Shown piece after piece: positions 1 to 10,213 of a stretch of DNA of 64,000 nt. This DNA comes from Alloyangia pacifica (GTDB lineage: Bacteria; Pseudomonadota; Alphaproteobacteria; Rhodobacterales; Rhodobacteraceae): assembly GCF_003111685.1 (NCBI RefSeq), contig NZ_CP022190.1:520001-584000 (forward strand), written 5' to 3'. The notes below the pieces were generated by a model that worked only from the letters and a program-made list of their open reading frames with translations, was not told the origin of the DNA and did not search any database. Both the position numbers and the translations under genes were made by a program. Positions within the stretch are counted from its first letter, which is position 1. Every line of letters starts with the position of its first letter.

Positions 1-1172
<1,172 letters not shown>

Positions 1173-1239
1173 TCCAGGAACAGCAAGGCTGTTCCAGATC
1201 AGACGAAGCATACAACCCCTACAAAATACCTGACTTGGT

Positions 1240-1272
1240 CCACGTCGCGCTCAAAACAGCGCGACAACGTGG
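1240..1272 (+). other. Hairpin in the 23S-5S spacer
   Basis: CCACGT-CGCGC (1240-1250) pairs with GCGCG (1259-1263) and ACGTGG (1267-1272), leaving a small internal bulge. It lies just upstream of 5S. A processing-stalk role is inferred from its position only. Confidence 0.5.
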
Positions 1273-1280
1273 GTTTTTCT

Positions 1281-1399
1281 CGGTTTGGTGGTCATAGCGC
1301 AAGCAAAACACCCGGCTCCATTCCGAACCCGGCCGTTAAGTGCTGCCGCGCCAATGGTACTGCGTCTCAAGACGTGGGAGAGTAGGTCACCGCCAAACC
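1281..1399 (+). rRNA. 5S ribosomal RNA
   Basis: The sequence has the canonical 5S core (CCCGGCTCCATTCCGAACCCGG, here described by position 1310-1331) and ends that pair with each other (CGGTTTGGTGG at the start, CCGCCAAACC near the end). Its length of about 119 nt is normal for bacteria. It sits about 110 bases after 23S in the usual rrn order. The initiator tRNA-fMet gene that often follows 5S in Rhodobacteraceae is not seen downstream. End points are accurate to a few bases. Confidence 0.95.
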
Positions 1400-1493
1400 T
1401 AGTAAAACCCACAGTATCTCTCCTAAACGATGACCCAAGCCACGCGCCGTTTCCAAGCCGTGGGCAGGGACGCTCCAAAGTCTCAAGCGTTTG

Positions 1494-1519
1494 ACGCCCA
1501 CGGTGCATGCCGCGGGCGT
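1494..1519 (+). terminator. Probable rrn operon terminator
   Basis: ACGCCC-A-CGG pairs with CCG-C-GGGCGT around a six-base loop. The stem is followed by TTCTTGCGTTT. It is the first strong hairpin after 5S and lies before the converging doeD gene ends at 1603. Confidence 0.65.
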
Positions 1520-1602
1520 TTCTTGCGTTTGAGCGGCGCGTAAGGGGCGCTTGGAGCCGGACCTGCAATTTGGGCAGATCCGGCCCGTGCCGCAGATTTT
1601 GC

Positions 1603-2973
1603 TCAGCCCAGGATTGCGTCGACCGCATCGCGGGTCACCGAGACGATCTTGTCGGCCTCCTCAGAGGTCAGGCACAGCGGCGGGGCGAAGCCGAGAATGT
1701 CGCCCTGCGGCATGGCCCTTGCAATCACGCCGCGCTCAAGCATCGCGGCGACGACCTTGGCGCCCTTGCCCTCGGACGGATCGAAGAACCTGCGACCCTC
1801 GCGCTCGGCGACGAGCTCGACCGCGCAGAGCATGCCCTCGCCGCGGACCTCGCCGACATTGGGGTGCTCGCCGAGCGCGTCGCGCATGGTGTCAATCAGG
1901 TAAGCACCTGTCTTTGCGGCGTTCTCAACCAGCCCAAGCTTGTCGATCAACTCGAGGTTGGCAATGCCCGCAGCGGCACCGATGGGATGGGCGGAATAGG
2001 TCCAGCCATGGCCGAGCACGCCGTATTCATCGGTGCCCCGGCACAGCACGTCCCACATGCGCTGGCCGACGATCGAGGCCGAGAGCGGCGCATAGGCCGA
2101 GGTCAGCCCCTTGGCCGAAGTGATCAGGTCAGGCGTCATCCCGTAGTGGTCCGAGCCGAACATCGAGCCGAGACGTCCGAAGCCGGTCACCACCTCGTCG
2201 ACCACCAGCAGGATGTCGTGCTTGTCGAGCACCTTCTGGATCGCCGGCCAGTAGCCCTCGGGCGGGGGTACGATGCCACCGGTGCCGAGCACCGGCTCGC
2301 CGATGAAGGCGGCGATGGTGTCCGCGCCCTCGCGCTCGATCAACGCTTCCAGTTCCGCAACGCAATGGGCGGTGAAGTCCGCCTCGGACATGGTCAGGTC
2401 GGGGCGGCGGAAGTAGTAGGGCGCCTCGGTGTGGATCACCTGTGCCAGCGGCAGGTCGAACTTCTTGTGGAAGAGCTCCAGCCCGGTCAGCGAGCCGGTC
2501 ATCAGACCCGAGCCGTGATAGCCGCGCCAGCGCGAGATGATCTTCTTCTTCTCGGGGCGGCCGAGGATGTTGTTGTAGTACCAGATCAGCTTGATGTTGG
2601 TCTCGTTGGCGTCCGACCCGCCGAGACCGAAGTAGACGCGTGCCATGTTCTTCGGCGCGCGGTCCATGACCATCTTCGACAGGGTGATCGAGGCCTCTGA
2701 GCCGTGTCCGGCATAGGCGTGGTAGTAGGCCAGCTCATGGGCCTGATTGGCGATCGCCTCAGAGATCTCGGTGCGGCCGTAGCCGACATTGACGCAGTAG
2801 AGCCCGGCGAAGGCGTCGAGCAAGCGGGTGCCGTCGCGGTCGCTGATATGCACCCCGTCGCCGCCGGTGACGATGCGCTGCGCGCCCTCGCCCCGGGCGA
2901 ACTGGCCGAGGTTGGTCGACGGGTGGAAGAAGTTCTCGCGGTCCCACTTGGCGAGTTGGTCGTTGGTCAGCAT
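1603..2973 (-). CDS. doeD: Class III aminotransferase, probable L-2,4-diaminobutyrate transaminase
   Basis: A 456-residue PLP-dependent class III (omega) aminotransferase. The family fingerprint is complete: a VDEVVTGFGR segment holding the PLP-binding aspartate, followed by the SAKGLTSAY segment with the Schiff-base lysine. In ectoine catabolism DoeD converts L-2,4-diaminobutyrate to aspartate semialdehyde. The start at 2973 was chosen because AAGGAG sits six bases upstream; an ATG seven codons earlier has no such site. It lies 39 bases behind doeC on the same strand. The specific substrate is inferred from the locus, since the fold alone would also fit other omega-transaminases. Confidence 0.85.
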   Translation of the reverse strand: MLTNDQLAKWDRENFFHPSTNLGQFARGEGAQRIVTGGDGVHISDRDGTRLLDAFAGLYCVNVGYGRTEISEAIANQAHELAYYHAYAGHGSEASITLSKMVMDRAPKNMARVYFGLGGSDANETNIKLIWYYNNILGRPEKKKIISRWRGYHGSGLMTGSLTGLELFHKKFDLPLAQVIHTEAPYYFRRPDLTMSEADFTAHCVAELEALIEREGADTIAAFIGEPVLGTGGIVPPPEGYWPAIQKVLDKHDILLVVDEVVTGFGRLGSMFGSDHYGMTPDLITSAKGLTSAYAPLSASIVGQRMWDVLCRGTDEYGVLGHGWTYSAHPIGAAAGIANLELIDKLGLVENAAKTGAYLIDTMRDALGEHPNVGEVRGEGMLCAVELVAEREGRRFFDPSEGKGAKVVAAMLERGVIARAMPQGDILGFAPPLCLTSEEADKIVSVTRDAVDAILG

Positions 2974-3012
2974 GTCGTCTCCTTCGGTAGTCATTCGGGT
3001 CTGCGGGAGGGA

Positions 3013-4470
3013 TCACCCCCAATCGCGGCAGACGTATTTGATGTCGGTGAAGGCCTCGAGGCCCTGGCGGGCGCCCTCGCGGCCCAGCCCGGATTGCTTG
3101 CTGCCGCCGAACGGGATCGGCGCGCCGGTGACCTTGGTGCGGTTGACCGCGACCATGCCGAACTGCAGCGCCCGGGTGAGCCTGTAGATGCGGCGCGGGT
3201 CGAGGCTGTGGACGTAGGCGATGAGCCCGTATTCGGTGGCGTTGGCGCGGGCGATCACCTCCTCCTCGGTGTCGAAGACCGAAAGCGGCGCGACCGGGCC
3301 GAAGGTTTCCTCGGACATGATGGCGGCCTCACCCGGCACATCGGCCAGCACTGTGGGCCTGTAGAACAGCTTGCCGAGACCTTCGTCGATGGAGCCGCCG
3401 GTGAGCAGTCGGGCGCCCTTGGCAACCGCGTCGTCCACATGCGCTTGCTGCTTGGCGATCGCGCGCTCATGGATCAGCGGTCCGATGTCCGGGTCATCCA
3501 TGCCGCGGCCGAGGGACAGCGCTTCGACGGCCCGGGTGAACCTGGTGCAGAACTCCTCGTAGATCGGGCGCTGGATGTAGAAGCGGTTGGCGCCGAGGCA
3601 GTCCTGACCCGAGGTGGCGAACTTGGCCTTGATCGCCTCGATCACTGCGCGGTCCAGATCGGCGCCCTTGAAGACGATAAAGGGGGCGTGGCCGCCAAGC
3701 TCCATCACCAGCCGCTTCACCGTGTCGGCCGACTGGCGGTAGAGCAGGCGACCGACCTCGGTCGAGCCGGTGAACGACAGCGCCCGCACACGCTTGTCCG
3801 AGGTCCATTCGCCGACGATGGCGGCGGCGTCGCCGATCACTGTGTTGATCACGCCCGGCGGAAAGCCCGCGCGGCGCGCGAGCACCGACAGTGCCAAAGC
3901 CGAGAGCGGGGTTTCAGCCGAGGGGTGGATGACCACGGTGCACCCGGCAGCGAGCGCCGCGGCGGCCTTGCGGGTGATCATCGCCGAGGGGAAGTTCCAT
4001 GGCGTGATCAGCGCGGCAACCCCCACCGGCTCGCGCCAGAGCTCCATCTCGGCGTCGGGCAGGTGGCTGGTGACCCCCTCGATATTCGGGCGCAGCGCTT
4101 CCTCGGCGTAGAACTGCACGAAGCTGGCGGCGTAATCGATCTCGCCGCGCGCCTCGCTGATCGGCTTGCCCTGCTCGGCGACCATGATGCGGGCGAGGTC
4201 TTCCTTGGCCGCGACGATCAGCGCGTGCCAGCGGTGCAGGATCTCGGCGCGGTCCTGCGGCAGGGTGCTCGCCCAGCCCCCGAAGGCGGCATCTGCGGCA
4301 TCGACCGCGGCGCGCGCGCCATGGGCATCGCTGATCGCAACCTGTGCAATCAGCGCGCCGCTGGCCGGATCGCGCACGGCGAGACGCCCGTTCCCGGCGA
4401 AATCACCGACCCCCGGCAGCAGCTCCGGGTCGGACAGTCCAAACGTCGGTTTGTTCGAAAGATCGCTCAT
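3013..4470 (-). CDS. doeC: NAD(P)-dependent semialdehyde dehydrogenase (aspartate-semialdehyde to aspartate)
   Basis: A 485-residue aldehyde dehydrogenase of the succinate-semialdehyde dehydrogenase type. Visible motifs are FTGSTEVG (cofactor binding), ELGGHAPFIV (general-base glutamate) and SGQDCLGANR (catalytic cysteine). In the ectoine pathway DoeC oxidises aspartate-4-semialdehyde to L-aspartate. The start at 4470 has AAGGAGG nine bases upstream and is preferred over an ATG nine codons earlier. It is first in the doeC-doeD pair and follows doeX. Sequence alone cannot separate it from a GabD-type enzyme; the neighbours decide. Confidence 0.85.
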   Translation of the reverse strand: MSDLSNKPTFGLSDPELLPGVGDFAGNGRLAVRDPASGALIAQVAISDAHGARAAVDAADAAFGGWASTLPQDRAEILHRWHALIVAAKEDLARIMVAEQGKPISEARGEIDYAASFVQFYAEEALRPNIEGVTSHLPDAEMELWREPVGVAALITPWNFPSAMITRKAAAALAAGCTVVIHPSAETPLSALALSVLARRAGFPPGVINTVIGDAAAIVGEWTSDKRVRALSFTGSTEVGRLLYRQSADTVKRLVMELGGHAPFIVFKGADLDRAVIEAIKAKFATSGQDCLGANRFYIQRPIYEEFCTRFTRAVEALSLGRGMDDPDIGPLIHERAIAKQQAHVDDAVAKGARLLTGGSIDEGLGKLFYRPTVLADVPGEAAIMSEETFGPVAPLSVFDTEEEVIARANATEYGLIAYVHSLDPRRIYRLTRALQFGMVAVNRTKVTGAPIPFGGSKQSGLGREGARQGLEAFTDIKYVCRDWG

Positions 4471-4608
4471 GCCTGCGCACCTCCTTGGATGGCTCAAGCA
4501 TGGGGCAGGGCGGGCAGAGAGTTCTCCGGGACTTCGGTCAGGCGGCAGAAATTTTCTCCGCGCTTGCGGGCTGGCTGAGAGAAACTCTCTGGCCCCCGCA
4601 GCGCTTTC

Positions 4609-5088
4609 CTAGCGCCGCAGCAGTCCTAGCGCGGGCGGGTCGTTCTTCACCGGCTTGGTGACGATGTAGCTGTAATAGCGGCGCACCCCCGCGCGGCTTT
4701 CCAACAGACCGTCCATCAGCGCCTGGAAGGCCGCGACATCGCTGCTCACGACCTGCATCAGGTAGTCGTAGCCGCCGCCGATGGCCCAGCAGCCGGTGAT
4801 CTCGTCGATCCGTGCCACGGTGCGCTCGAAGAGCTGGAAGCTCTCGGCCCGGTGGCTGTCGAGCTCGACGGTGACGAAGACCTGCACGTGCGGGCCGAGC
4901 GTCGCGAGGTCGATCTCGGCGCGGTAGCCGGTGATCAGCCCGGCCTTCTCGAGCCGCTTCATCCGCTCCCAGCAGGGGGTCGGCGAGAGGTTCACGCGGG
5001 CCGCGAGCTCGGTCTTGGCGATGCGGCCCTCGCGGCTCAGCGTGGCGAGTATCGCGATGTCTCTGCTGTCGAGGCGGGTGGTGTCCAT
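4609..5088 (-). CDS. doeX: AsnC/Lrp-family regulator of ectoine catabolism
   Basis: A 159-residue Lrp/AsnC regulator: an N-terminal helix-turn-helix (LDSRDIAILATLSREGRIAK then LSPTPCWERMKRLEKAGLI) followed by a RAM/AsnC ligand-binding domain ending in YSYIVTKPVK. Such a gene (doeX/asnC) is part of ectoine catabolic loci. It is divergent from enuR across 73 bases, so the two regulators share a control region. The start at 5088 gives the usual family length; a longer frame to 5196 would overlap enuR. No strong ribosome binding site is seen for either start. Confidence 0.85.
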   Translation of the reverse strand: MDTTRLDSRDIAILATLSREGRIAKTELAARVNLSPTPCWERMKRLEKAGLITGYRAEIDLATLGPHVQVFVTVELDSHRAESFQLFERTVARIDEITGCWAIGGGYDYLMQVVSSDVAAFQALMDGLLESRAGVRRYYSYIVTKPVKNDPPALGLLRR

Positions 5089-5114
5089 GACACGCTTGTT
5101 CCGGTGAAAACCCG

Positions 5115-5124
5115 TCATGTCAAT
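5115..5124 (-). promoter_or_regulatory. Candidate EnuR-type half-site between doeX and enuR
   Basis: On the minus strand this reads ATTGACATGA, which fits the ATTG(T/A)C(A/T)TGA consensus of the two repeats found upstream of uehA (6566-6597). It lies in the divergent doeX-enuR spacer. No second copy at a 22-bp spacing is visible here, so the call is weak. Confidence 0.3.
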
Positions 5125-5161
5125 CTGGACAAGTCCCAGATCGTGCAGGACTCTGCCAGCC

Positions 5162-6541
5162 ATGTCACATTGGCCGCTCACCTCCGAGGATGTCACCCGC
5201 CCCGCCTATCGCAGCGTCGCGCAGGGGATTTTCGCCGCCATCAGCTCGGGCCAGCTCAGACCCGGCGACCGGCTGCCGGCGCATCGCGAACTGGCCTGGC
5301 AGCTCGGCATCTCGGTACAGACGGTGAGCCGCGCCTACGAGGAGCTGATCCGCGCCGACATGATCTCGGGCGAGGTCGGGCGCGGCAGCTTCGTGAAGTC
5401 TGGGATGCGCGAGACGGTCAACCTTCCCTGGCACCGCACAAAGGAAAGCCGGCCGCGGTTCGACCTGTCGCTCATGAGCCCGGTGCACCTGCCGCAGGTC
5501 GCCGAGGCCTGGCGCTGTTCGATGCGGCGCATTGCAGAGAACCCGCCGCATGAGACGATGTTCGCCCTGCGGCCGGGCGAGACGCTGGCGCGCTACGATG
5601 CCGCCGCCTCGGGCTGGCTGGCGCGCTGCGGGCTGCTCGCCCGGCCCGGGCGCACGCTGGTGACCAACGGTGTCACGCCCGCGATGTTCGTCGCGCTGAT
5701 GACCGTCGCGCGGCATGGCGATGTCGTCGCCTGCGAGGCGGCGACAAGCCACGCGCTGAAACCCGCCGCGCGCCAGCTCGGCTTGCGCCTGCAGGGCATC
5801 GCGCAGGACGCGCGCGGGATGCTCCCCGAGGCGCTGAGCGAGGCCGCCGCCGCCTCGGCGGGGCAGATGAAGGCGGTTTATCTGCTGCCATCGGGGGCCG
5901 GGCCCTACGCAAAATTGATGGATCGCGAGCGCCGCGCGGATCTGGCCCGGGCAGCGCGCTCTGCGGGGCTCTTCATCCTGGAGTGCGACCCGCTCGGGCC
6001 GCTTGTGCCGCGTCGTCCGCCGCCGCTCGCAAGCTTCGCTCCCGAGCGGAGCTTCTACTTCACCGGGCTGACCAAATGCCTGTCGCCCGGGCTGCGCTTC
6101 GGTATTCTCGCGATGCCTGATCACCTATCGGAGCGCACGGTCAACAGGCATCTGTCGGTGTCGTGGATGGCGACGCCGATCATTGCCGAGATCGCCACCG
6201 ACTGGATGGAGAGTGGCGTCGCCGACGCGCTACTGCAGCTACACCGAAAGGAACTTGTCGCGCGCAACCGACTGGCGCAGCGCCACCTCGGGCCGGGAAA
6301 CGGCGGATTTGCCTACGCGCTGCACCGCTGGCTTCTGCTGCCGGAAGGCCTTTCGGAACGGGCCTTTCAGCGCCAGGCGCTGCGCAATGGCGTGGCCGTA
6401 GCGGCGGGCGCAAACTTCGCCGTGACAGACCGTCGACCGGCGGTGCGGGTCTGCCTCGGAGAATTGGGGAGAGGCGATTTGGAACAGGCCTTGGGCGCTC
6501 TCGCGGCGCTGCTGCCAGCGCCCGGACAACCCCAGGGTTGA
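5162..6541 (+). CDS. enuR: MocR/GntR-family regulator of ectoine use
   Basis: A 459-residue MocR-type regulator. A GntR winged helix (residues about 8-78, with AYRSVAQGIFAAISSGQLRPGD) is joined to a class I aminotransferase-like effector domain. Lys305 in TGLTKCLSPG is the expected PLP-binding lysine. In characterised systems EnuR is a repressor relieved when PLP-bound protein reacts with ectoine breakdown intermediates. The ATG at 5162 was chosen because an earlier frame start would run into doeX. It heads the rightward arm, 162 bases before uehA. Confidence 0.87.
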   Translation: MSHWPLTSEDVTRPAYRSVAQGIFAAISSGQLRPGDRLPAHRELAWQLGISVQTVSRAYEELIRADMISGEVGRGSFVKSGMRETVNLPWHRTKESRPRFDLSLMSPVHLPQVAEAWRCSMRRIAENPPHETMFALRPGETLARYDAAASGWLARCGLLARPGRTLVTNGVTPAMFVALMTVARHGDVVACEAATSHALKPAARQLGLRLQGIAQDARGMLPEALSEAAAASAGQMKAVYLLPSGAGPYAKLMDRERRADLARAARSAGLFILECDPLGPLVPRRPPPLASFAPERSFYFTGLTKCLSPGLRFGILAMPDHLSERTVNRHLSVSWMATPIIAEIATDWMESGVADALLQLHRKELVARNRLAQRHLGPGNGGFAYALHRWLLLPEGLSERAFQRQALRNGVAVAAGANFAVTDRRPAVRVCLGELGRGDLEQALGALAALLPAPGQPQG

Positions 6542-6565
6542 CAGCCGATTTGCGATTCTCCTCGA

Positions 6566-6597
6566 ATTGTCATGATTTAATATAGACATTGACTTGA
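6566..6597 (+). promoter_or_regulatory. Candidate EnuR operator: two direct repeats 22 bp apart upstream of uehA
   Basis: ATTGTCATGA (6566-6575) and ATTGACTTGA (6588-6597) match at 8 of 10 positions and are spaced by 22 bp, about two helical turns, so both lie on the same face of the DNA. They sit in the only AT-rich part of the enuR-uehA spacer. MocR-family regulators are known to bind direct repeats. That EnuR binds here is inferred. No convincing -35/-10 pair was identified. Confidence 0.45.
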
Positions 6598-6703
6598 GTA
6601 TTTTCGACTCCGAGGTTGGGCGCATCCGCGCGGACCGTGATCCGCGACCTGAAACCAAGCCCTGACGCCGCAGGCGACGGGGCAGACCGACAGGGGGTAC
6701 GAC

Positions 6704-7714
6704 ATGACCTACAAGACAGTTCTCGCAACGAGCGCCGCGGCGCTCCTTCTCGGCTCGGGCGCCGCTCTGGCCGACACCTGGCGCTATGCGTTCGAAGAGG
6801 CGATGGACGAGGTGCAGGGCAAGTTCGCCCAGAAATTCAAGGAAGAGGTCGAGGCCAATTCCGACCATGAGATCCAGCTCTTTCCCTTCGGCACGCTGGG
6901 CGAGTCCGCCGACACGATGGAGCAGGCCCAGTCCGGCATCCTGCAGTTCGTCGACCAGTCGCCGGGCTTCACCGGGGCGCTGATCCCCGAGGCCCAGGTC
7001 TTCTTCGTGCCCTACCTGCTGCCGCAGGACGACGCACAGCTTGCCTCCTTCTTCAAGAATTCCAAGGCAATCAACGAGATGTTCCCGCCGCTCTACGCCG
7101 AGCAGGGGCTCGAGCTGCTGACCATGTTCCCCGAGGGCGAGGTGATGATGACCACCACCGAGCCGGTGGAGTCCCCCGCCGACCTCGACGAGGTGAAGTT
7201 CCGGGTGATGACCAACCCGCTGCTGGTGGAAAGCTACCAGGCCTTCGGCGCCACGCCGACGCCGCTGCCCTGGGGCGAGGTCTATGGATCGTTGCAGACC
7301 GGCATCATCCAAGGGCAGGAGAACCCGGCCTTCTTCATCGAGTCGACCAAGATGTACGAGGTGACCGATTACATCACCCGCAGCGGCCACAACAATTTCA
7401 CCACCGCGGTGATGGCCAACAAGGAGTTCTATGACGGGCTCTCGGAAGAAGACCAGACGATGATCGACAACGCGATCAGCGCCGCCTTCGACTACATCAT
7501 CGACTACCAGAAGGGCCTGACCGAGGAGTCGCTGGAGAAGATCATGGCGGCCAAACCCTCGATGACCATCACCGACCTCACCGAAGAGCAGCGCCAGCCC
7601 TTCATGGACACGGCGGAGTCGGTCGAGCAGGAGTTCCTCGAGATCGGCGGGCCGCAGGCGCAGGAAATCCTCGACCAGCTCAAGGCCGACCTCGCCGCGG
7701 CGGCCGAGGGCTGA
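6704..7714 (+). CDS. uehA: TRAP transporter periplasmic ectoine/hydroxyectoine-binding protein
   Basis: A 336-residue DctP-type extracytoplasmic solute receptor. The N-terminus is a clear signal peptide ([23 protein letters not shown], cleavage after about residue 23). The mature part has the family layout, with [15 protein letters not shown] near the start and [30 protein letters not shown] in the middle. In UehABC this protein binds ectoine and 5-hydroxyectoine in the periplasm. It is followed by both membrane subunits. The substrate is inferred from the surrounding eut/doe genes. Confidence 0.87.
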   Translation: MTYKTVLATSAAALLLGSGAALADTWRYAFEEAMDEVQGKFAQKFKEEVEANSDHEIQLFPFGTLGESADTMEQAQSGILQFVDQSPGFTGALIPEAQVFFVPYLLPQDDAQLASFFKNSKAINEMFPPLYAEQGLELLTMFPEGEVMMTTTEPVESPADLDEVKFRVMTNPLLVESYQAFGATPTPLPWGEVYGSLQTGIIQGQENPAFFIESTKMYEVTDYITRSGHNNFTTAVMANKEFYDGLSEEDQTMIDNAISAAFDYIIDYQKGLTEESLEKIMAAKPSMTITDLTEEQRQPFMDTAESVEQEFLEIGGPQAQEILDQLKADLAAAAEG

Positions 7715-7814
7715 AGGCCCGCCAACGCAGCAGAGCCAAAGGTCGCGCCGGCTGCCCGAGAGGGTCGGTCGGCGCGGCCATGAGCGGTTTCGCGACAGCA
7801 ACAAGGACAGCGGC

Positions 7815-8465
7815 ATGAAGACTGACCGACACGGCGCGCCCGAGCTCGACCCTGACATTCTCGCCGAGGTCCAAACCTCGGCTGTGGACGATGACATCGA
7901 CGATTCTGGCTATGTTTCGGGCCTCCCTGGCATTCTTGGGGTGATCGACGGGGCCGTCGCGCGCATTGAGGCGGTGCTTCTGGCACTCGGCGTGCTGCTC
8001 ATGGCGCTCAACACCATCGCCAACGTTGTGGGCCGCTACCTGTTCTCGCAAAGCCTGTTCTTTTCCGAGGAAGTGAACCAGGCGCTGATCATCCTGATCA
8101 CCTTCGCAGGTATATCCTATGCCGCGCGCCATGGCCGCCACATCCGGATGTCGGCCTTCTTCGACGCCGCCCCGCCAAAGCTGCGCAAGGCGCTGATGGT
8201 GCTGATCGCGGCGGTGACCGCCGCGGCAATGTTCCTGCTTGCCTGGTACGCGCTCGACTACGTGAGGGCGCAGGCCTCGCGCGGGCGCTTGCTGCCGGCA
8301 CTGCAGGTCCCGGTCTGGTGGATCATCGTCTGGGCGCCGCTGGGGTTCTTCCTGACCGGGCTGCAATACACGCTCACCGCGATCAAGAACCTGCTGCAAG
8401 ACGATATCTGGCTCTCGACCAGCACGCTCGAAGGCTATGACGACACCGGCGAAGAGGAGGTCTGA
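7815..8465 (+). CDS. uehB: TRAP transporter small permease
   Basis: A 216-residue DctQ-type small membrane subunit with four predicted membrane segments (starting near [25 protein letters not shown]). The family signature is [29 protein letters not shown]. An unusually long hydrophilic N-terminus of about 50 residues precedes the first helix. It lies 100 bases after uehA and three bases before uehC. It forms the membrane complex with UehC for sodium-coupled uptake. Confidence 0.87.
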   Translation: MKTDRHGAPELDPDILAEVQTSAVDDDIDDSGYVSGLPGILGVIDGAVARIEAVLLALGVLLMALNTIANVVGRYLFSQSLFFSEEVNQALIILITFAGISYAARHGRHIRMSAFFDAAPPKLRKALMVLIAAVTAAAMFLLAWYALDYVRAQASRGRLLPALQVPVWWIIVWAPLGFFLTGLQYTLTAIKNLLQDDIWLSTSTLEGYDDTGEEEV

Positions 8466-8468
8466 GAC

Positions 8469-9755
8469 ATGTCCCTTGCCATCTTCGGCACGATGATTGT
8501 GCTGCTGCTGCTGGGCTTTCCGATGATGATCCCGCTGATCGCCGGCTCGTTGATCGGCTTTGTCGCGCTGTTCGGCGGGGTCAGCCAGCTCGACACGATG
8601 GTGCAGCAGATCCTCGGCGGCATCCGGCCGGCGAGCCTGATCGCCGTGCCGATGTTCATCTTCGCGGCCGATATCATGACCCGCGGCCAGTCTGCCAACC
8701 GGTTGATCGATCTGGTCATGGCCTTCGTCGGCCATCTCAAAGGCGGGCTGGCGGTCTCGACCGCCGCAGCTTGCACGCTCTTCGGCGCGGTCTCGGGTTC
8801 GACGCAAGCGACGGTGGTCGCGGTCGGCGGGCCGCTGCGCCCGCGCATGCTCAAGGCCGGCTACAAGGACAGCTTTGCGCTGGCGCTGATCGTCAATTCC
8901 TCGGACATCGCTTTTCTGATCCCGCCCTCTATCGGCATGATCATTTACGGCGTGGTCTCGGGGACTTCGATTTCGGAGTTGTTCATCGCGGGCATCGGGC
9001 CCGGGCTGCTGATCCTCGTGCTTTTCTCGATCTACTCCTACATCTACGCCGTCCGGAACGACGTGCCTACCGAGCCGAAAACGAGCTGGTCCGAGCGCGG
9101 CCGGGCCATCCGCCGGGCGCTCTGGCCGCTCGGCTTTCCGGTGATCATCGTCGGCGGCATCTACGGGGGTATCTTCTCGCCCACCGAGGCGGCCGCTGCC
9201 TGCGTGCTCTACGCGCTCATCCTCGAGATGGGCGTGTTCCGCGAGATGAGCGTCAAGCAGCTCTACGCCACCGCCAAGTCGACCGGGCTGATCACCGCGG
9301 TGGTCTTCATCCTCGTGGGCGCGGGTGCGGCGTTTTCCTACGTCATCAGCTTTGCGCAAATCCCGCAGCAGGTGCTGGGCAGCATCGGCATCGACGAGAT
9401 GGGCCAATATGGCGTGCTCTTCACCATCTCCATCGCCTTTTTTGTCGGCTGCATGTTTGTCGACCCGATCGTGGTGATCCTGATCCTCGTGCCGATCTTC
9501 GCGCCGGTGGTCCAAAGCGTTGGGCTCGACCCGGTGCTGGTTGGCACGATCATCACGCTCCAGGTGGCCATCGGCAGCGCGACACCGCCCTTCGGCTGCG
9601 ACATCTTCACCGCCATCGCGGTGTTCAAGCGACCTTACGCGGAAGTGGTCAAGGGCACGCCGCCCTTCATTCTCATGCTGCTGGCGGTGGCGGTGTTGCT
9701 GATCTTCTTCCCGCAGATCGCGCTCTTCCTGCGCGACCTTGCCTTTGCGAAGTGA
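8469..9755 (+). CDS. uehC: TRAP transporter large permease
   Basis: A 428-residue DctM-type large subunit with about a dozen hydrophobic segments. Characteristic stretches are GSLIGFVALFGG, the GAVSGSTQATVVAVGG motif and the C-terminal VGTIITLQVAIGSATPPFGCDIFTA. It is the transport subunit of the ectoine TRAP system. The start follows the uehB stop by three bases, suggesting coupled translation. Confidence 0.9.
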   Translation: MSLAIFGTMIVLLLLGFPMMIPLIAGSLIGFVALFGGVSQLDTMVQQILGGIRPASLIAVPMFIFAADIMTRGQSANRLIDLVMAFVGHLKGGLAVSTAAACTLFGAVSGSTQATVVAVGGPLRPRMLKAGYKDSFALALIVNSSDIAFLIPPSIGMIIYGVVSGTSISELFIAGIGPGLLILVLFSIYSYIYAVRNDVPTEPKTSWSERGRAIRRALWPLGFPVIIVGGIYGGIFSPTEAAAACVLYALILEMGVFREMSVKQLYATAKSTGLITAVVFILVGAGAAFSYVISFAQIPQQVLGSIGIDEMGQYGVLFTISIAFFVGCMFVDPIVVILILVPIFAPVVQSVGLDPVLVGTIITLQVAIGSATPPFGCDIFTAIAVFKRPYAEVVKGTPPFILMLLAVAVLLIFFPQIALFLRDLAFAK

Positions 9756-9766
9756 AGGGGGCCGAT

Positions 9767-10210
9767 ATGTTCAAACGGATGCTCGTGGCCTACGACGGCT
9801 CGAACGGCGCCTGGGAGGCGATCGAAAAGGCTGCGGAACTGGCGAAGATCACCGGCGCAGAGATCCTCGTACTGACGGTCTACCGGCACCACTCGATGCT
9901 CGAGGCGTCGCTGTCGATGGTGCGCGGCAGCGACCGCGAGGGCGGTAGCCTCGACGACACTATGCGCGCCGTCGCCCGCGAGGCGGCCGAGGAAGCCAAG
10001 GCAAAGGCGAAAGAGCTGGGCGCCGAGAAGGTGCAAGCCTTCATCAAGGGCGGCAACTATGCCCGCACCATCGTCAGTTTCGCGCGGGAGAGGGGCTGCG
10101 ATCTGATCGTCGTCGGCTCGCGCGGGCTCGGGTCGTCCGAGGGCTACATGCTGGGCTCGGTGAGCCACAAGGTGACCAGCCTGACCGACACGCCGGTGCT
10201 GGTGGTCTGA
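9767..10210 (+). CDS. Universal stress protein of the ectoine TRAP system
   Basis: A 147-residue UspA-domain protein. The ATP-binding signature G-2X-G-9X-G(S/T) is visible near the C-terminus (GSRGLGSSEGYMLGSVS). Proteins of this kind accompany TRAP transporters for ectoines; TeaD in Halomonas modulates TeaABC activity. It starts 11 bases after uehC and is followed four bases later by eutA, so it belongs to the operon. The regulatory role is inferred from that family. Confidence 0.85.
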   Translation: MFKRMLVAYDGSNGAWEAIEKAAELAKITGAEILVLTVYRHHSMLEASLSMVRGSDREGGSLDDTMRAVAREAAEEAKAKAKELGAEKVQAFIKGGNYARTIVSFARERGCDLIVVGSRGLGSSEGYMLGSVSHKVTSLTDTPVLVV

Positions 10211-10213
10211 GCC

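Noticed and set aside
2704..4578. A 624-codon open frame antisense to doeC and doeD
   Set aside because: It crosses two well-supported genes, lacks motifs and shows the composition of a shadow frame.
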